Source of the DNA: Bacteroidales bacterium UBA5226
Lineage (GTDB): Bacteria > Bacteroidota > Bacteroidia > Bacteroidales > UBA932
Direction: 5' to 3'
DNA length: 64,000 nucleotides
Assembly (NCBI GenBank): GCA_002409325.1
Contig: DHUU01000003.1
Location: 1-64,000, forward strand
Each line of letters begins with the position of its first letter. Position 1 is the stretch's first letter. Below the pieces are notes generated by a model, which worked only from the letters and a program-made list of their open reading frames with translations, did no database searches and was not told the DNA's origin. Positions 1 through 7,654 of the stretch are shown in pieces. The translations under genes were made by a program, and so were the position numbers.

Positions 1-130
1 AAGGCCAGGGGTTTTGTCGTTAAAGGGCGTCGGCTGTACCGCCACGATAACGAACACCCTCCCAAACCCTCCTTAACCGTAGGGAGGGTTTAGCCGGGAC
101 AAGCCCCGGCGGGAAAAGGGTGTAAAACCC
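1..130. other. Non-coding edge with clustered hairpins
   Basis: No gene is visible here. The stretch carries several inverted repeats. TCGTTA (17-22) faces TAACGA (48-53). AAACCCTCC (64-72) pairs with GGAGGGTTT (83-91). GCCGGG (93-98) pairs with CCCGGC (105-110). It lies downstream of the minus-strand nrdG operon, so it could hold a terminator or an intergenic repeat element. The window edge prevents a firmer call. Confidence 0.4.
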
Positions 131-132
131 TT
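114..132 (-). terminator. Possible weak terminator of the nrdD operon
   Basis: AAGGGT (116-121) and ACCCTT (127-132) form a 6-bp stem with a 5-base loop. Read on the minus strand, the stem runs into TTTT and then CCC. It overlaps the nrdG stop codon. The T run is short, so termination would be weak or helped by the hairpins at 64-110. Confidence 0.35.
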
Positions 133-592
133 ATTTTGTGAGCATGATCACGCGTTGGTTGCTACTGCCAACAAATGGAATTTGATTTGTTTTCTTTTCC
201 AGTAAAAAGGGACCGTCTACTAAAACATCTATATGGGGCAAAATCATGGAGAGCCGGGGAGAAGCCAATATCTGTTCATAGGTGTAGCCGCTGTAGCACC
301 AGATGGTTTTAACTGTTTGGATCTTTATTTGAATTGCTAATCGGGTTATGGCTTCAACCTGGTACAGAGGGTCTCCTCCGGAAAAGGTGACATTTTCGAA
401 TTCATTGGGAAGAATGTGAGCCATGATCTCTTCGATACTCACCATAGTCCCGTTTTTCTTCTTCCAGGCCTGTGGATTATGGCATCCCCGGCAGTGGTGC
501 GAACAGCCGGCAAAATAAATAGAAGTACGGAATCCTTCACCATCGGCTGTAGTACTGGGTATGATTTTAAGAACCGATATGAATTTTTCCAT
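131..592 (-). CDS. nrdG: Anaerobic ribonucleotide reductase activating protein NrdG
   Basis: This 153-residue radical SAM activase uses S-adenosylmethionine and a 4Fe-4S cluster to install the glycyl radical on NrdD. The cluster motif CxxxCxxC is seen at C30, C34 and C37 in the usual GC...C..CHNP setting. Length is normal for NrdG. The later SGGDPLY segment (around residue 72) is the SAM-binding GGE-like motif. The gene overlaps the 3' end of the formate channel gene by 26 bases, so it is translated from the same message as nrdD, two genes upstream. Its presence implies deoxyribonucleotide synthesis without oxygen. The start is the ATG that gives the canonical N-terminus. Confidence 0.93.
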   Translation of the reverse strand: MEKFISVLKIIPSTTADGEGFRTSIYFAGCSHHCRGCHNPQAWKKKNGTMVSIEEIMAHILPNEFENVTFSGGDPLYQVEAITRLAIQIKIQTVKTIWCYSGYTYEQILASPRLSMILPHIDVLVDGPFLLEKKTNQIPFVGSSNQRVIMLTK

Positions 593-1343
593 ACAGAACT
601 CCTACAAAAAAACCACCTCCCACAATATTGCCCAAAGTAGAAGGGATCAAATTGCTCCATAAAAAAGATATAATTCCAACCGGGGCCCCTTCCATCATGC
701 CCAGGGGAATGAAAAACATATTGGCCACGGAGTGTTCAAATCCTAAGGCAACAAAACAACAAACAGGAAACCAAAGACCAATAATCTTACCAATGGCAGA
801 TGTGGAAGCATACCCGCACCAGATGGCCATACAAACCAGCCAGTTGGCCCCGATACCCCTGAGAAAAACTTCCCACCAGGGTATGGTTGTCTTTGCTACA
901 GCAACATTCTGGATGTCGGTGTGCCACGGCTCGGCACCGCTTATCCCGGCCATATGCATCAGGAAGTAAGCTATTAATAATGCTCCCACAAAATTTCCGA
1001 GATAGACCAATCCCCAATTCCGCATCAAAGCTCCCGGACGAATTTTACGGTTCATAAGCCCGGGAATAAGGATGGCACAATTACCGGTAAACAGTTCAGC
1101 TCCTAAAAATACAACCAAAATCAGGCCTAGAGGGAAGACCGCCCCGGAGAGGATCCTTTGCACACCGGGATTGCCTGCGGTTAATTCGGGGAATCCATAG
1201 CCCACAATCAACGAAAAGGCACCCCCTATAGCAACGTAAGCTCCAGCCAGAAAAGACTGATACAAGGTTTTTTTAGTACCGAGAGCAGCTTTGGATACTC
1301 CTGCCTTTTCTGCTATAGAAAAAATCACTTCAGGCGTATTCAT
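567..1343 (-). CDS. focA: FocA/NirC family formate (nitrite) channel
   Basis: This 258-residue inner-membrane protein has about six hydrophobic helices and belongs to the formate/nitrite transporter family. The segment GFEHSVANMFFIP (about residue 205) carries the conserved pore histidine, and ELFTGN (about residue 83) matches the selectivity-slit region. It sits between nrdD (11-base gap) and nrdG (26-base overlap). Class III ribonucleotide reductases of the E. coli type take electrons from formate, so a formate channel inside this operon may supply the reductant. That link is inference from position. Nitrite or hydrosulfide transport cannot be excluded from sequence. Confidence 0.88.
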   Translation of the reverse strand: MNTPEVIFSIAEKAGVSKAALGTKKTLYQSFLAGAYVAIGGAFSLIVGYGFPELTAGNPGVQRILSGAVFPLGLILVVFLGAELFTGNCAILIPGLMNRKIRPGALMRNWGLVYLGNFVGALLIAYFLMHMAGISGAEPWHTDIQNVAVAKTTIPWWEVFLRGIGANWLVCMAIWCGYASTSAIGKIIGLWFPVCCFVALGFEHSVANMFFIPLGMMEGAPVGIISFLWSNLIPSTLGNIVGGGFFVGVLYGKIHIGS

Positions 1344-1354
1344 ACGAAATACAA

Positions 1355-3328
1355 CTAATTATGAACCACTCTGTCATGCAGTTCGGCCAGCTTGGCGCTG
1401 TTCCACCGGTCAGTGGTACCAACCAGATAGCCGGTTATTCTCTGCAAGGTGTCTATATGGCTTCCTCCGCAATGAGGACAGAACTTAAGCTCACGGGCGG
1501 CATCTTCATAGCCGCAGTCCAGACAACGGTTCCGGTTGTGATTTACAGAACAATAACCCATATTGTATTTGTCCATCATGTCCACTACGGTTGCTATGGA
1601 TTCAGGATTGTGGGTGGCATCGCTGTCAATCTCTACATAGAAAATATTACCTGCCAGAGACAAGGCATGATAAGGGCCTTCTACGCGGGCTTTATGTGAG
1701 ATGGAACATTTATACCAGACAGGAACATGATTGGAATTGGTATAATAGTCTTTATCTGTAATGTCTTTAATTATGCCAAAATCTTTTTTATCAAGACGTG
1801 TGAATTTTCCGGCCAGACCTTCCGCGGGAGTAGCCAATACGCTGTAATTATGTTCGTACAGTTGTGAAAATAAGACAGAGGCTTCCCTGATATGGTTTAT
1901 AATCTGAAGACCAAGCTGTTGTGCTTCTTCGGATTCACCATGATGTTTTCCAGTAAGGGCAATCAAACACTCGGCAAGGCCAATGTAGCCAATTCCCAGT
2001 GTGCCCTGGTTGATAATACTGCCTGCCGTATCGTTAGGTTTAAGCTTTTCGCTGCCAACCCATAATTCTGTCATAAGCAGAGGGAACTGTTTTGCTAAAG
2101 CGGATTGCTGAAGGAAATAGCGCGTATGCAATTGCAAGGCTGTGATATCTAAAATGTTGTCCAGTTTTAAAAAGAATGCCCTGATACGTTCCTCTTTGTC
2201 TGCGATGGCCATGCACTCAAGGGCAATCCGGACAATATTGATTGTCGTAAAAGAAAGGTTTCCCCTGCCTATTGAAGTTTTTTCTCCAAAACGGTTGTCA
2301 AAAACACGGGTACGGCAGCCCATGGTAGCCACTTCGTATCTGTAGCGCTCCGGATCATCTGAATGCCATGACTCGTGGTAGTTAAAAGTGGCGTCAAGGT
2401 TCACAAAATTTGGGAAGAAGCGTTTGGCAGACACCTTGCAGGCCAGCTTATATAAATCGTAATTGGGATCGCCCGGAAGATAACTGACGCCCCGTTTCTT
2501 TTTCCAGATATGTATTGGGAAAATGGCTGTTTGCCCGCTTTCTCCTATTCCATCATAGCAACTGAGTAAAATTTGCCGGATAATGCAACGACCTTCTGCA
2601 GAGGTATCGGTTCCGTAATTGATGGAAGTAAAAGCCACCTGATTGCCGGCCCGTGAATGGATGGTATTGATATTTTCAATGAAGGCATCCATGGCCTTGC
2701 GAACCCTGATAACTGTTTGATTACATATGTGCTGCCGGGTACGTTCTATTCCTGAAAGCTCATCAAGGTCTTTGATCTGATATTCAGCAACAGGTGTGTC
2801 CAAAAGGAAGGCATAATTTTTATTGTCGTACTGCCCGCATTTGTTCAACTCCTGAATAAAAGTGAGTTTCAGGTAAGGAGCCATGTAGAAATCAAAAGCC
2901 GGGATGGCTTGGCCTCCATGCATCTCGTTTTGAGCCGTTTCTAAAGAAATGCAAGCCAGCAGCGTTGCCGATTCAATATCTGTAGCAGGACGCAGGGGGG
3001 CATAACCGGCCTTAAATCCTTTTTTGAGCATTTTATCCAGGGGATGGTGAACACAGGTAAGGCTTTTGGTAGGGTAATAGTCCTGGTCGTGAATATGAAT
3101 GTACCCCTTCTCCATGGCATCAATAACTTCCTGGAACAAGAGGTAATCCGAAACAAAATTTTTAGTTGTTTCACTGGAAAACTTCATCATCATACCCGCT
3201 GGTGTGTCGGCATTTAAGTTGGCACACTCACGTGTCAGATCGTTTTTCTGTGCGTTGATAATGGAGAAGAAAGTTTCCTTGATTCTGGCCTGGCGCTCCA
3301 GAAACAAGTTCTCGCTAAAAAAAATCAT
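1355..3328 (-). CDS. nrdD: Anaerobic ribonucleoside-triphosphate reductase NrdD, ATP-cone missing
   Basis: This is the class III ribonucleotide reductase, which makes dNTPs from NTPs using a glycyl radical. The C-terminus shows the zinc site CLDC...CPHC and the glycyl-radical motif RITGYLVGTTDRWN. The protein is 657 residues. It starts where the catalytic domain of longer homologues begins, and no N-terminal ATP-cone of about 90 residues is present. The upstream DNA is occupied by DUF4954. Overall activity control by ATP/dATP through that domain should therefore be absent. The ATG overlaps the DUF4954 stop (ATGA), which suggests translational coupling. A TPAEG segment may hold the glutamate used by formate-dependent forms, but I did not align it. 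Confidence 0.93.
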   Translation of the reverse strand: MIFFSENLFLERQARIKETFFSIINAQKNDLTRECANLNADTPAGMMMKFSSETTKNFVSDYLLFQEVIDAMEKGYIHIHDQDYYPTKSLTCVHHPLDKMLKKGFKAGYAPLRPATDIESATLLACISLETAQNEMHGGQAIPAFDFYMAPYLKLTFIQELNKCGQYDNKNYAFLLDTPVAEYQIKDLDELSGIERTRQHICNQTVIRVRKAMDAFIENINTIHSRAGNQVAFTSINYGTDTSAEGRCIIRQILLSCYDGIGESGQTAIFPIHIWKKKRGVSYLPGDPNYDLYKLACKVSAKRFFPNFVNLDATFNYHESWHSDDPERYRYEVATMGCRTRVFDNRFGEKTSIGRGNLSFTTINIVRIALECMAIADKEERIRAFFLKLDNILDITALQLHTRYFLQQSALAKQFPLLMTELWVGSEKLKPNDTAGSIINQGTLGIGYIGLAECLIALTGKHHGESEEAQQLGLQIINHIREASVLFSQLYEHNYSVLATPAEGLAGKFTRLDKKDFGIIKDITDKDYYTNSNHVPVWYKCSISHKARVEGPYHALSLAGNIFYVEIDSDATHNPESIATVVDMMDKYNMGYCSVNHNRNRCLDCGYEDAARELKFCPHCGGSHIDTLQRITGYLVGTTDRWNSAKLAELHDRVVHN

Positions 3329-5331
3329 GGGGTATCCTCCAATCGTGATATCAGTTCCTTCCCAAGGGCCGTTTTGTCTTCAATATGTTTTAACACAGCT
3401 GCGACAAAGGGATTCTTCTCGAAAACGCCCCTGACTTGCTCAAAATCAAGGCGGCATTCATCCATATTGCCATCAGCTCCAAAACCGGTCATGGAACTTA
3501 AAGAAAATTCCTTACGGGCATCATCATAAAGCATTTTATCGAGACCAACAACAGCTTCTTCCCATTCCCTAACAATCTCTCTGATCTGATCCATAGTGAT
3601 TTCTTCGGGATCGATATTGTAGAATTCCTTAATCTTGGAATATGCCCATGTCCATTCGTAATAATAGTAATTCAGGTGCATCTCCTCAATAAAACGGTTA
3701 ATATCCGCTATCCTTGATATTTCATGATTTTCAATTCCATGGATTAATTTATCGATTTCTGTTTTGGGTGCGATAAGCCCCGATATATCCAGCCATTCTC
3801 CAAGTCCTATGGCAGTATCGGGACGCAACAGGCCTCTGATTTCCTCTATAGATTTGAAACGTCTTGTTTCCAGACGCTTGATGATCGAATTTCCCAGAAA
3901 TTTTTTGATGGCGATTTCATAATACCCGATTCCGTTGACAAGAGAGGAGTTTTTTATTTTGGTGCTTTTGTAGGAATATACATCTGTGGTTTCTCCAGAC
4001 ACTCTCATCAACTCCCTGAGGATGGCCCTTCCGTTGAGCATTTTCTGGATAGTATAGGGACTCAGCAGGTTGTAATTGATCTGGTCCAGTTTGACAGGGT
4101 CTTTTCTCAAGTCGCGTTTTGGCCATTTCTGGGCATCCCGTATGGTCCCCACACTTTTAAGGTTGACTCCGGGGATAAGGTAAGTTGTATTGTCCTGCTC
4201 TATCAGATATGAAAAAGGTAGTGAACTGGTGTCTGTATTGTTGACATGCCGCCCCATAACAAGAGAAAACGCTCCGATACGAGATGGCCAAAGGATGTAA
4301 GAATCAGAAGTGGTCTTAGCCCCCCGTTCCATAATGCCCTGGTGAATGGGTCCCAGTTTGTACATATGGTTGGACTGGTTGGAGCCGGATCCGGCATTCA
4401 TAAAAGAAAACATGCCCGCAATGAGCAGGGTGGATTTATGGTGACTGACAGTATAAGGCCCGGCAAACACCGAGGAGGCTTCCCCGTTTTCGCCAAGACA
4501 ATTGCTGAAAAACAGTGTATCATTCGCAGAATAACCTTTCCCAAGTATGGTCCCCTGTCCGACAAAACATTTATTTATGTTGACTCCGCTTTCCACTTTT
4601 GCTCCGGAGGATATGATAAAATCCTCGGCGTTTACCCCGTGACCAATGTAGACCGGGTCATACGCGTTACCATTAATACTGCCGTTGATCAGTGAAGAAA
4701 TTCCCTCTATGGTTGTACTGTCCCCTATAACAACATTTTTTAGTGTACCCGAATGGCTTATCGTAACATTGTTTCCTATGGAACCCCTGTCAGATGAAAC
4801 TTTTTTGGCATATATGCTTACAAGTTCCCGCATCCTTTTCACAAGTTCTGTCTTATGGCGGTATAGTGCCAGGATGTAGGCAAAATGAGCAGTCAGTTTG
4901 TTGTTTATTGTGACTTCCCGGCCGCCCGTCTCATTCAGGACAGATACGTCCACACCGTTCCCGAAAGAGGAAATACCTTCTGTATAGATCTTGTCTACGT
5001 TTTCTATGATACAACCGGACCCAATGTTATAGTTTGCTATATAACTGTGGATATTTTCAATACAGGAATTGTTTCCTACAGATACGTTGTGCAGTTTGGC
5101 GTTACAGATGCCCGATTGGAGACGTATCCCCGAGGGAAGTTCTTTTTTTGAATCAAAAACACCCAGGCGGATATCCCCGGAAAATGCAGTTTCCCAGACT
5201 CTTTCCGGCCTGAAATCAGGATCGACCCATACCTTGGTCCAGTCATCTGAGTGACATCGCTGCTTTTTCAAACTGGCGATTTCTTCTCGTTTGATGAGGC
5301 GGTAATCATCCATAAAAACGCTTAATTCCAA
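3325..5331 (-). CDS. DUF4954 family protein with left-handed beta-helix repeats
   Basis: This 668-residue protein is recognised as the Bacteroidales DUF4954 family. The middle (roughly residues 60-330) is full of hexapeptide-like repeats such as IGNNVTISHSG and VVIGDSTTIEG. These build a left-handed beta-helix as in acyltransferases and sugar-nucleotidyltransferases. The rest is mostly helical. No signal peptide is seen, so it is cytoplasmic. Its substrate is unknown and no catalytic residue can be named. It overlaps the lipoprotein gene before it by 10 bases and the nrdD start by 4 bases, so it is a fixed member of this operon. Confidence 0.85.
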   Translation of the reverse strand: MELSVFMDDYRLIKREEIASLKKQRCHSDDWTKVWVDPDFRPERVWETAFSGDIRLGVFDSKKELPSGIRLQSGICNAKLHNVSVGNNSCIENIHSYIANYNIGSGCIIENVDKIYTEGISSFGNGVDVSVLNETGGREVTINNKLTAHFAYILALYRHKTELVKRMRELVSIYAKKVSSDRGSIGNNVTISHSGTLKNVVIGDSTTIEGISSLINGSINGNAYDPVYIGHGVNAEDFIISSGAKVESGVNINKCFVGQGTILGKGYSANDTLFFSNCLGENGEASSVFAGPYTVSHHKSTLLIAGMFSFMNAGSGSNQSNHMYKLGPIHQGIMERGAKTTSDSYILWPSRIGAFSLVMGRHVNNTDTSSLPFSYLIEQDNTTYLIPGVNLKSVGTIRDAQKWPKRDLRKDPVKLDQINYNLLSPYTIQKMLNGRAILRELMRVSGETTDVYSYKSTKIKNSSLVNGIGYYEIAIKKFLGNSIIKRLETRRFKSIEEIRGLLRPDTAIGLGEWLDISGLIAPKTEIDKLIHGIENHEISRIADINRFIEEMHLNYYYYEWTWAYSKIKEFYNIDPEEITMDQIREIVREWEEAVVGLDKMLYDDARKEFSLSSMTGFGADGNMDECRLDFEQVRGVFEKNPFVAAVLKHIEDKTALGKELISRLEDTP

Positions 5332-5843
5332 ACGATCCTGTCTGTGTCGGGTTTATAGGGTATCTGGTGGATGGTAAAGGCATAATTCTTGAAGTTACTG
5401 ATAAGCGCTGCCACCCTCATCCTGCCGACTTTCAGCAGGCGTGTGGGAACATTTGGAAATACCAGGTTCAAGACAACAGTCTGGTCTTTAGATAATGAAA
5501 ACTCCCGGGAAAACGGGACAGCAGGATAATACTCCATTGGATAAACCGAATATTCAGTAACATATGTATCATCTATCAGGCCTTCGGTACTACTGAATAT
5601 CACATTGCAGAGACGGTTTGCTTTGATATTGATGGTCGCATATAGAGTTCCCTTTGAGGGATCGTTAATGTCCTTAACTCCACTACAACTTACTAAGGTT
5701 GCTGTAAAATAGTCAACATTATCTGAGAAATCATAGATAACCTCTTTGTAGAAGAGAGATACCTGCTCCTGGCCTCCTTTGCAGCAGGAAAACAGAATCA
5801 TTGAAAGTATAACAGAACTGAGTAAAAGGAATGTTTTTTTCAT
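5322..5843 (-). CDS. Hypothetical lipoprotein, first gene of the nrdD operon
   Basis: I do not recognise this family. The ATG at 5843 gives a 173-residue protein beginning MKKTFLLLSSVILSMILFSC, a clear lipoprotein signal peptide with its lipobox cysteine near residue 20. An in-frame start further upstream (6014) would put the signal peptide internally and was rejected. The mature part is predicted to be beta-rich, with no motif I can assign. Its end overlaps the start of DUF4954 by 10 bases, and a -7 box lies 33 bases upstream, so it probably heads the operon. Confidence 0.7.
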   Translation of the reverse strand: MKKTFLLLSSVILSMILFSCCKGGQEQVSLFYKEVIYDFSDNVDYFTATLVSCSGVKDINDPSKGTLYATINIKANRLCNVIFSSTEGLIDDTYVTEYSVYPMEYYPAVPFSREFSLSKDQTVVLNLVFPNVPTRLLKVGRMRVAALISNFKNYAFTIHQIPYKPDTDRIVWN

Positions 5844-5875
5844 AAGAGTTGTTTGAAAGAGATTATTATTAAAAT

Positions 5876-5883
5876 CAAAAATA
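5876..5883 (-). promoter_or_regulatory. Bacteroidota -7 box for the lipoprotein-DUF4954-nrdD operon
   Basis: On the minus strand this reads TATTTTTG, a full match to the TAnnTTTG -7 element. It lies between the terminator of the upstream gene and the lipoprotein start. I see no clear TTG at -33, so support rests on the -7 box and position. Confidence 0.5.
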
Positions 5884-5942
5884 ATATAAATACCGGATAT
5901 GTGTACCAGACGCACGAATATTCTGCTTTGTTGCATAAGGTC

Positions 5943-5975
5943 AAAAAGAAAGCCGCCTGTAAAAGGGCGGCTTTC
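5943..5975 (-). terminator. Rho-independent terminator of the outer-membrane protein gene
   Basis: GAAAGCCGCC (5948-5957) pairs with GGCGGCTTTC (5966-5975) around an 8-base loop. On the minus strand the stem is followed by a run of five T. It starts 20 bases past the stop of the 5995-6558 gene and separates that gene from the nrdD operon. Confidence 0.85.
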
Positions 5976-5994
5976 GGCAAAATAGGTTTTTGAA

Positions 5995-6558
5995 CTAAAA
6001 ACGATATGAGACACCTATTGTTGCAATTGTAAACCCGTAACCGGCTTCAACAAAAGCTCCCAGATACGGTGTAAACATGTATCTTGTTCCGCCTAATGCC
6101 TGCCACCCGAATCGTACATGGGTATTTGATGCGACAGTACCTATATTGTCTTTGTGACGGTTAGATTCCAGCTTAAGACCCAGTACGGCGCCTCCGTATA
6201 CTTCCCAGTTTTCCAGAATGGTAAAGTGGTAGGTACCGCGCACGCCAACCAGTGTGTTGAAATAACGGTAAGTAGCATTGTAATCTCCTATGGTGGTTTT
6301 GTACCTGTATCCCCAGAACCCGGCGTGTGCACCCACAGCGACAGATCCCGGCCTGCCAAAGTCAAGGATACCCACTTCATAAAAAGCGGAGATCGGAGGA
6401 ATGGTCATACTGTAACCACTTCCAATGGCGGGAAGACCAATGCCCAGGCTTCCCATATTTGTGCCCTTGGTCATCAAGTTTGGTAACACGTCATTCTGGG
6501 CAGAAAGGGAGAGAAAGACAGACAGGATAAGGAGGGTGGTAAGGAAAGCTTTTTTCAT
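5995..6558 (-). CDS. Small outer-membrane beta-barrel protein
   Basis: The ATG at 6558 gives a 187-residue protein with a type I signal peptide (MKKAFLTTLLILSVFLSLSA, cut likely after SLSA). The mature part alternates hydrophobic and polar residues with many Gly and aromatic residues. It ends in GVSYRF, a terminal phenylalanine typical of outer-membrane barrels. This fits an eight-strand OmpW/OmpX-like barrel. Function is unknown. A longer reading from 6600 adds 14 residues before the signal peptide and was rejected. It has its own terminator and is divergent from the asparaginase gene. Confidence 0.75.
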   Translation of the reverse strand: MKKAFLTTLLILSVFLSLSAQNDVLPNLMTKGTNMGSLGIGLPAIGSGYSMTIPPISAFYEVGILDFGRPGSVAVGAHAGFWGYRYKTTIGDYNATYRYFNTLVGVRGTYHFTILENWEVYGGAVLGLKLESNRHKDNIGTVASNTHVRFGWQALGGTRYMFTPYLGAFVEAGYGFTIATIGVSYRF

Positions 6559-6662
6559 ATCTGATATAAAGTTATAATTAATACTTCCACTAATATACAA
6601 TTAATTTTAATATATCAAAAAAAATGTAACTTGTGACAAGTAAAAAATACAATTATAATCAT

Positions 6663-7640
6663 ATGAAACAAATACCAACTCTCTTATTTTTGGTGGCTTG
6701 CGCACTGTTGTTCACACAGTGTGTAAACACAGATAAAAAGGAAACCTGGGCCATAGTGCTCCATGGAGGAGCGGGATCAGCTACCAATATGAGCCCTTCT
6801 GAAAGAGAACATTACATGGATCTGTTGAATCAGGCATTGGAAACCGGGACAGCCATGCTAGGGCAGGGTGCCCAGGCCATTGATGTTGCCATGCAGGTGG
6901 TCGTATGGATGGAAGACTGTCCTGATTTCAACGCCGGCAAGGGGGCTGTGGTAAATTCGGAAGGAATCCATGAACTGGACGCTGCGTTGATGGACGGTAG
7001 GGATCTGAAGGCAGGCGCCGTTGCCGGTGTGCGCGATATAAAAAATCCCATTCTGGCTGCAAGGCATGTGATGGAAGATACACCGCATGTATTGCTTATA
7101 GGGGAAGGGGCCTCGGCTTTTGCTGCTATGGCGGGACTGACTATGGTTCCCAATTCTTATTTTTCTACCCCAAAGAGGCTGGAACAGATCCGCAGGATCA
7201 GGGAACAGAAGGAAAACCCGGATCCCAAAGGAACCGTGGGGTGTGTTGTCCTGGATAAAAAAGGCAACCTGGCTGCCGCTACTTCTACCGGGGGCATGAG
7301 CGGTAAACGCTGGGGAAGGGTAGGAGATGTGCCGATCATTGGAGCCGGAACCTATGCCAACAACAGTACGGTAGCCGTATCCGGTACCGGTCACGGGGAA
7401 TTATGGATCAGAAGGTGCGTTGCCTTTGATATCAGCGCCCTGATGGACTACAAAGGCTATTCTGTGGAAGAAGCTGCCCGTGAAGTGATATTCAATAAAA
7501 TAGACAAAATGGAAGGCTCGGGTGGGGGCGTGATCTGTGTAGATAAAAACGGCAGAATTGCCATGGAATTCAATACAGATATCATGTACCGGGCCTGGGC
7601 CACTGCAGGGGGCCAACGCGGAACAGCAATTGATCATTAA
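6663..7640 (+). CDS. Isoaspartyl peptidase / L-asparaginase (Ntn hydrolase), lipoprotein
   Basis: This family removes isoaspartyl dipeptide caps and hydrolyses asparagine. The precursor cleaves itself before a threonine that becomes the nucleophile. That threonine is visible in GTVGCVVLDKKG, with the conserved TSTGGMSGKRWGRVGD and GTGHGE segments after it. The ATG at 6663 gives 325 residues with a lipoprotein signal peptide ending LLFTQC, so it is exported to the periplasm or outer membrane. A GTG ten codons upstream was rejected because it would bury the signal peptide. The gene ends 14 bases from the stop of convergent malQ. Confidence 0.9.
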   Translation: MKQIPTLLFLVACALLFTQCVNTDKKETWAIVLHGGAGSATNMSPSEREHYMDLLNQALETGTAMLGQGAQAIDVAMQVVVWMEDCPDFNAGKGAVVNSEGIHELDAALMDGRDLKAGAVAGVRDIKNPILAARHVMEDTPHVLLIGEGASAFAAMAGLTMVPNSYFSTPKRLEQIRRIREQKENPDPKGTVGCVVLDKKGNLAAATSTGGMSGKRWGRVGDVPIIGAGTYANNSTVAVSGTGHGELWIRRCVAFDISALMDYKGYSVEEAAREVIFNKIDKMEGSGGGVICVDKNGRIAMEFNTDIMYRAWATAGGQRGTAIDH

Positions 7641-7654
7641 GCCGTGTTTAATTA

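Noticed and set aside
5844..6014. Upstream start for the lipoprotein heading the nrdD operon
   Set aside because: It crosses the terminator and promoter region and would bury the signal peptide at residue 58.
6633..6662. GTG start ten codons before the isoaspartyl peptidase ATG
   Set aside because: It would place a polar stretch before the lipoprotein signal peptide; the ATG at 6663 begins the signal directly.
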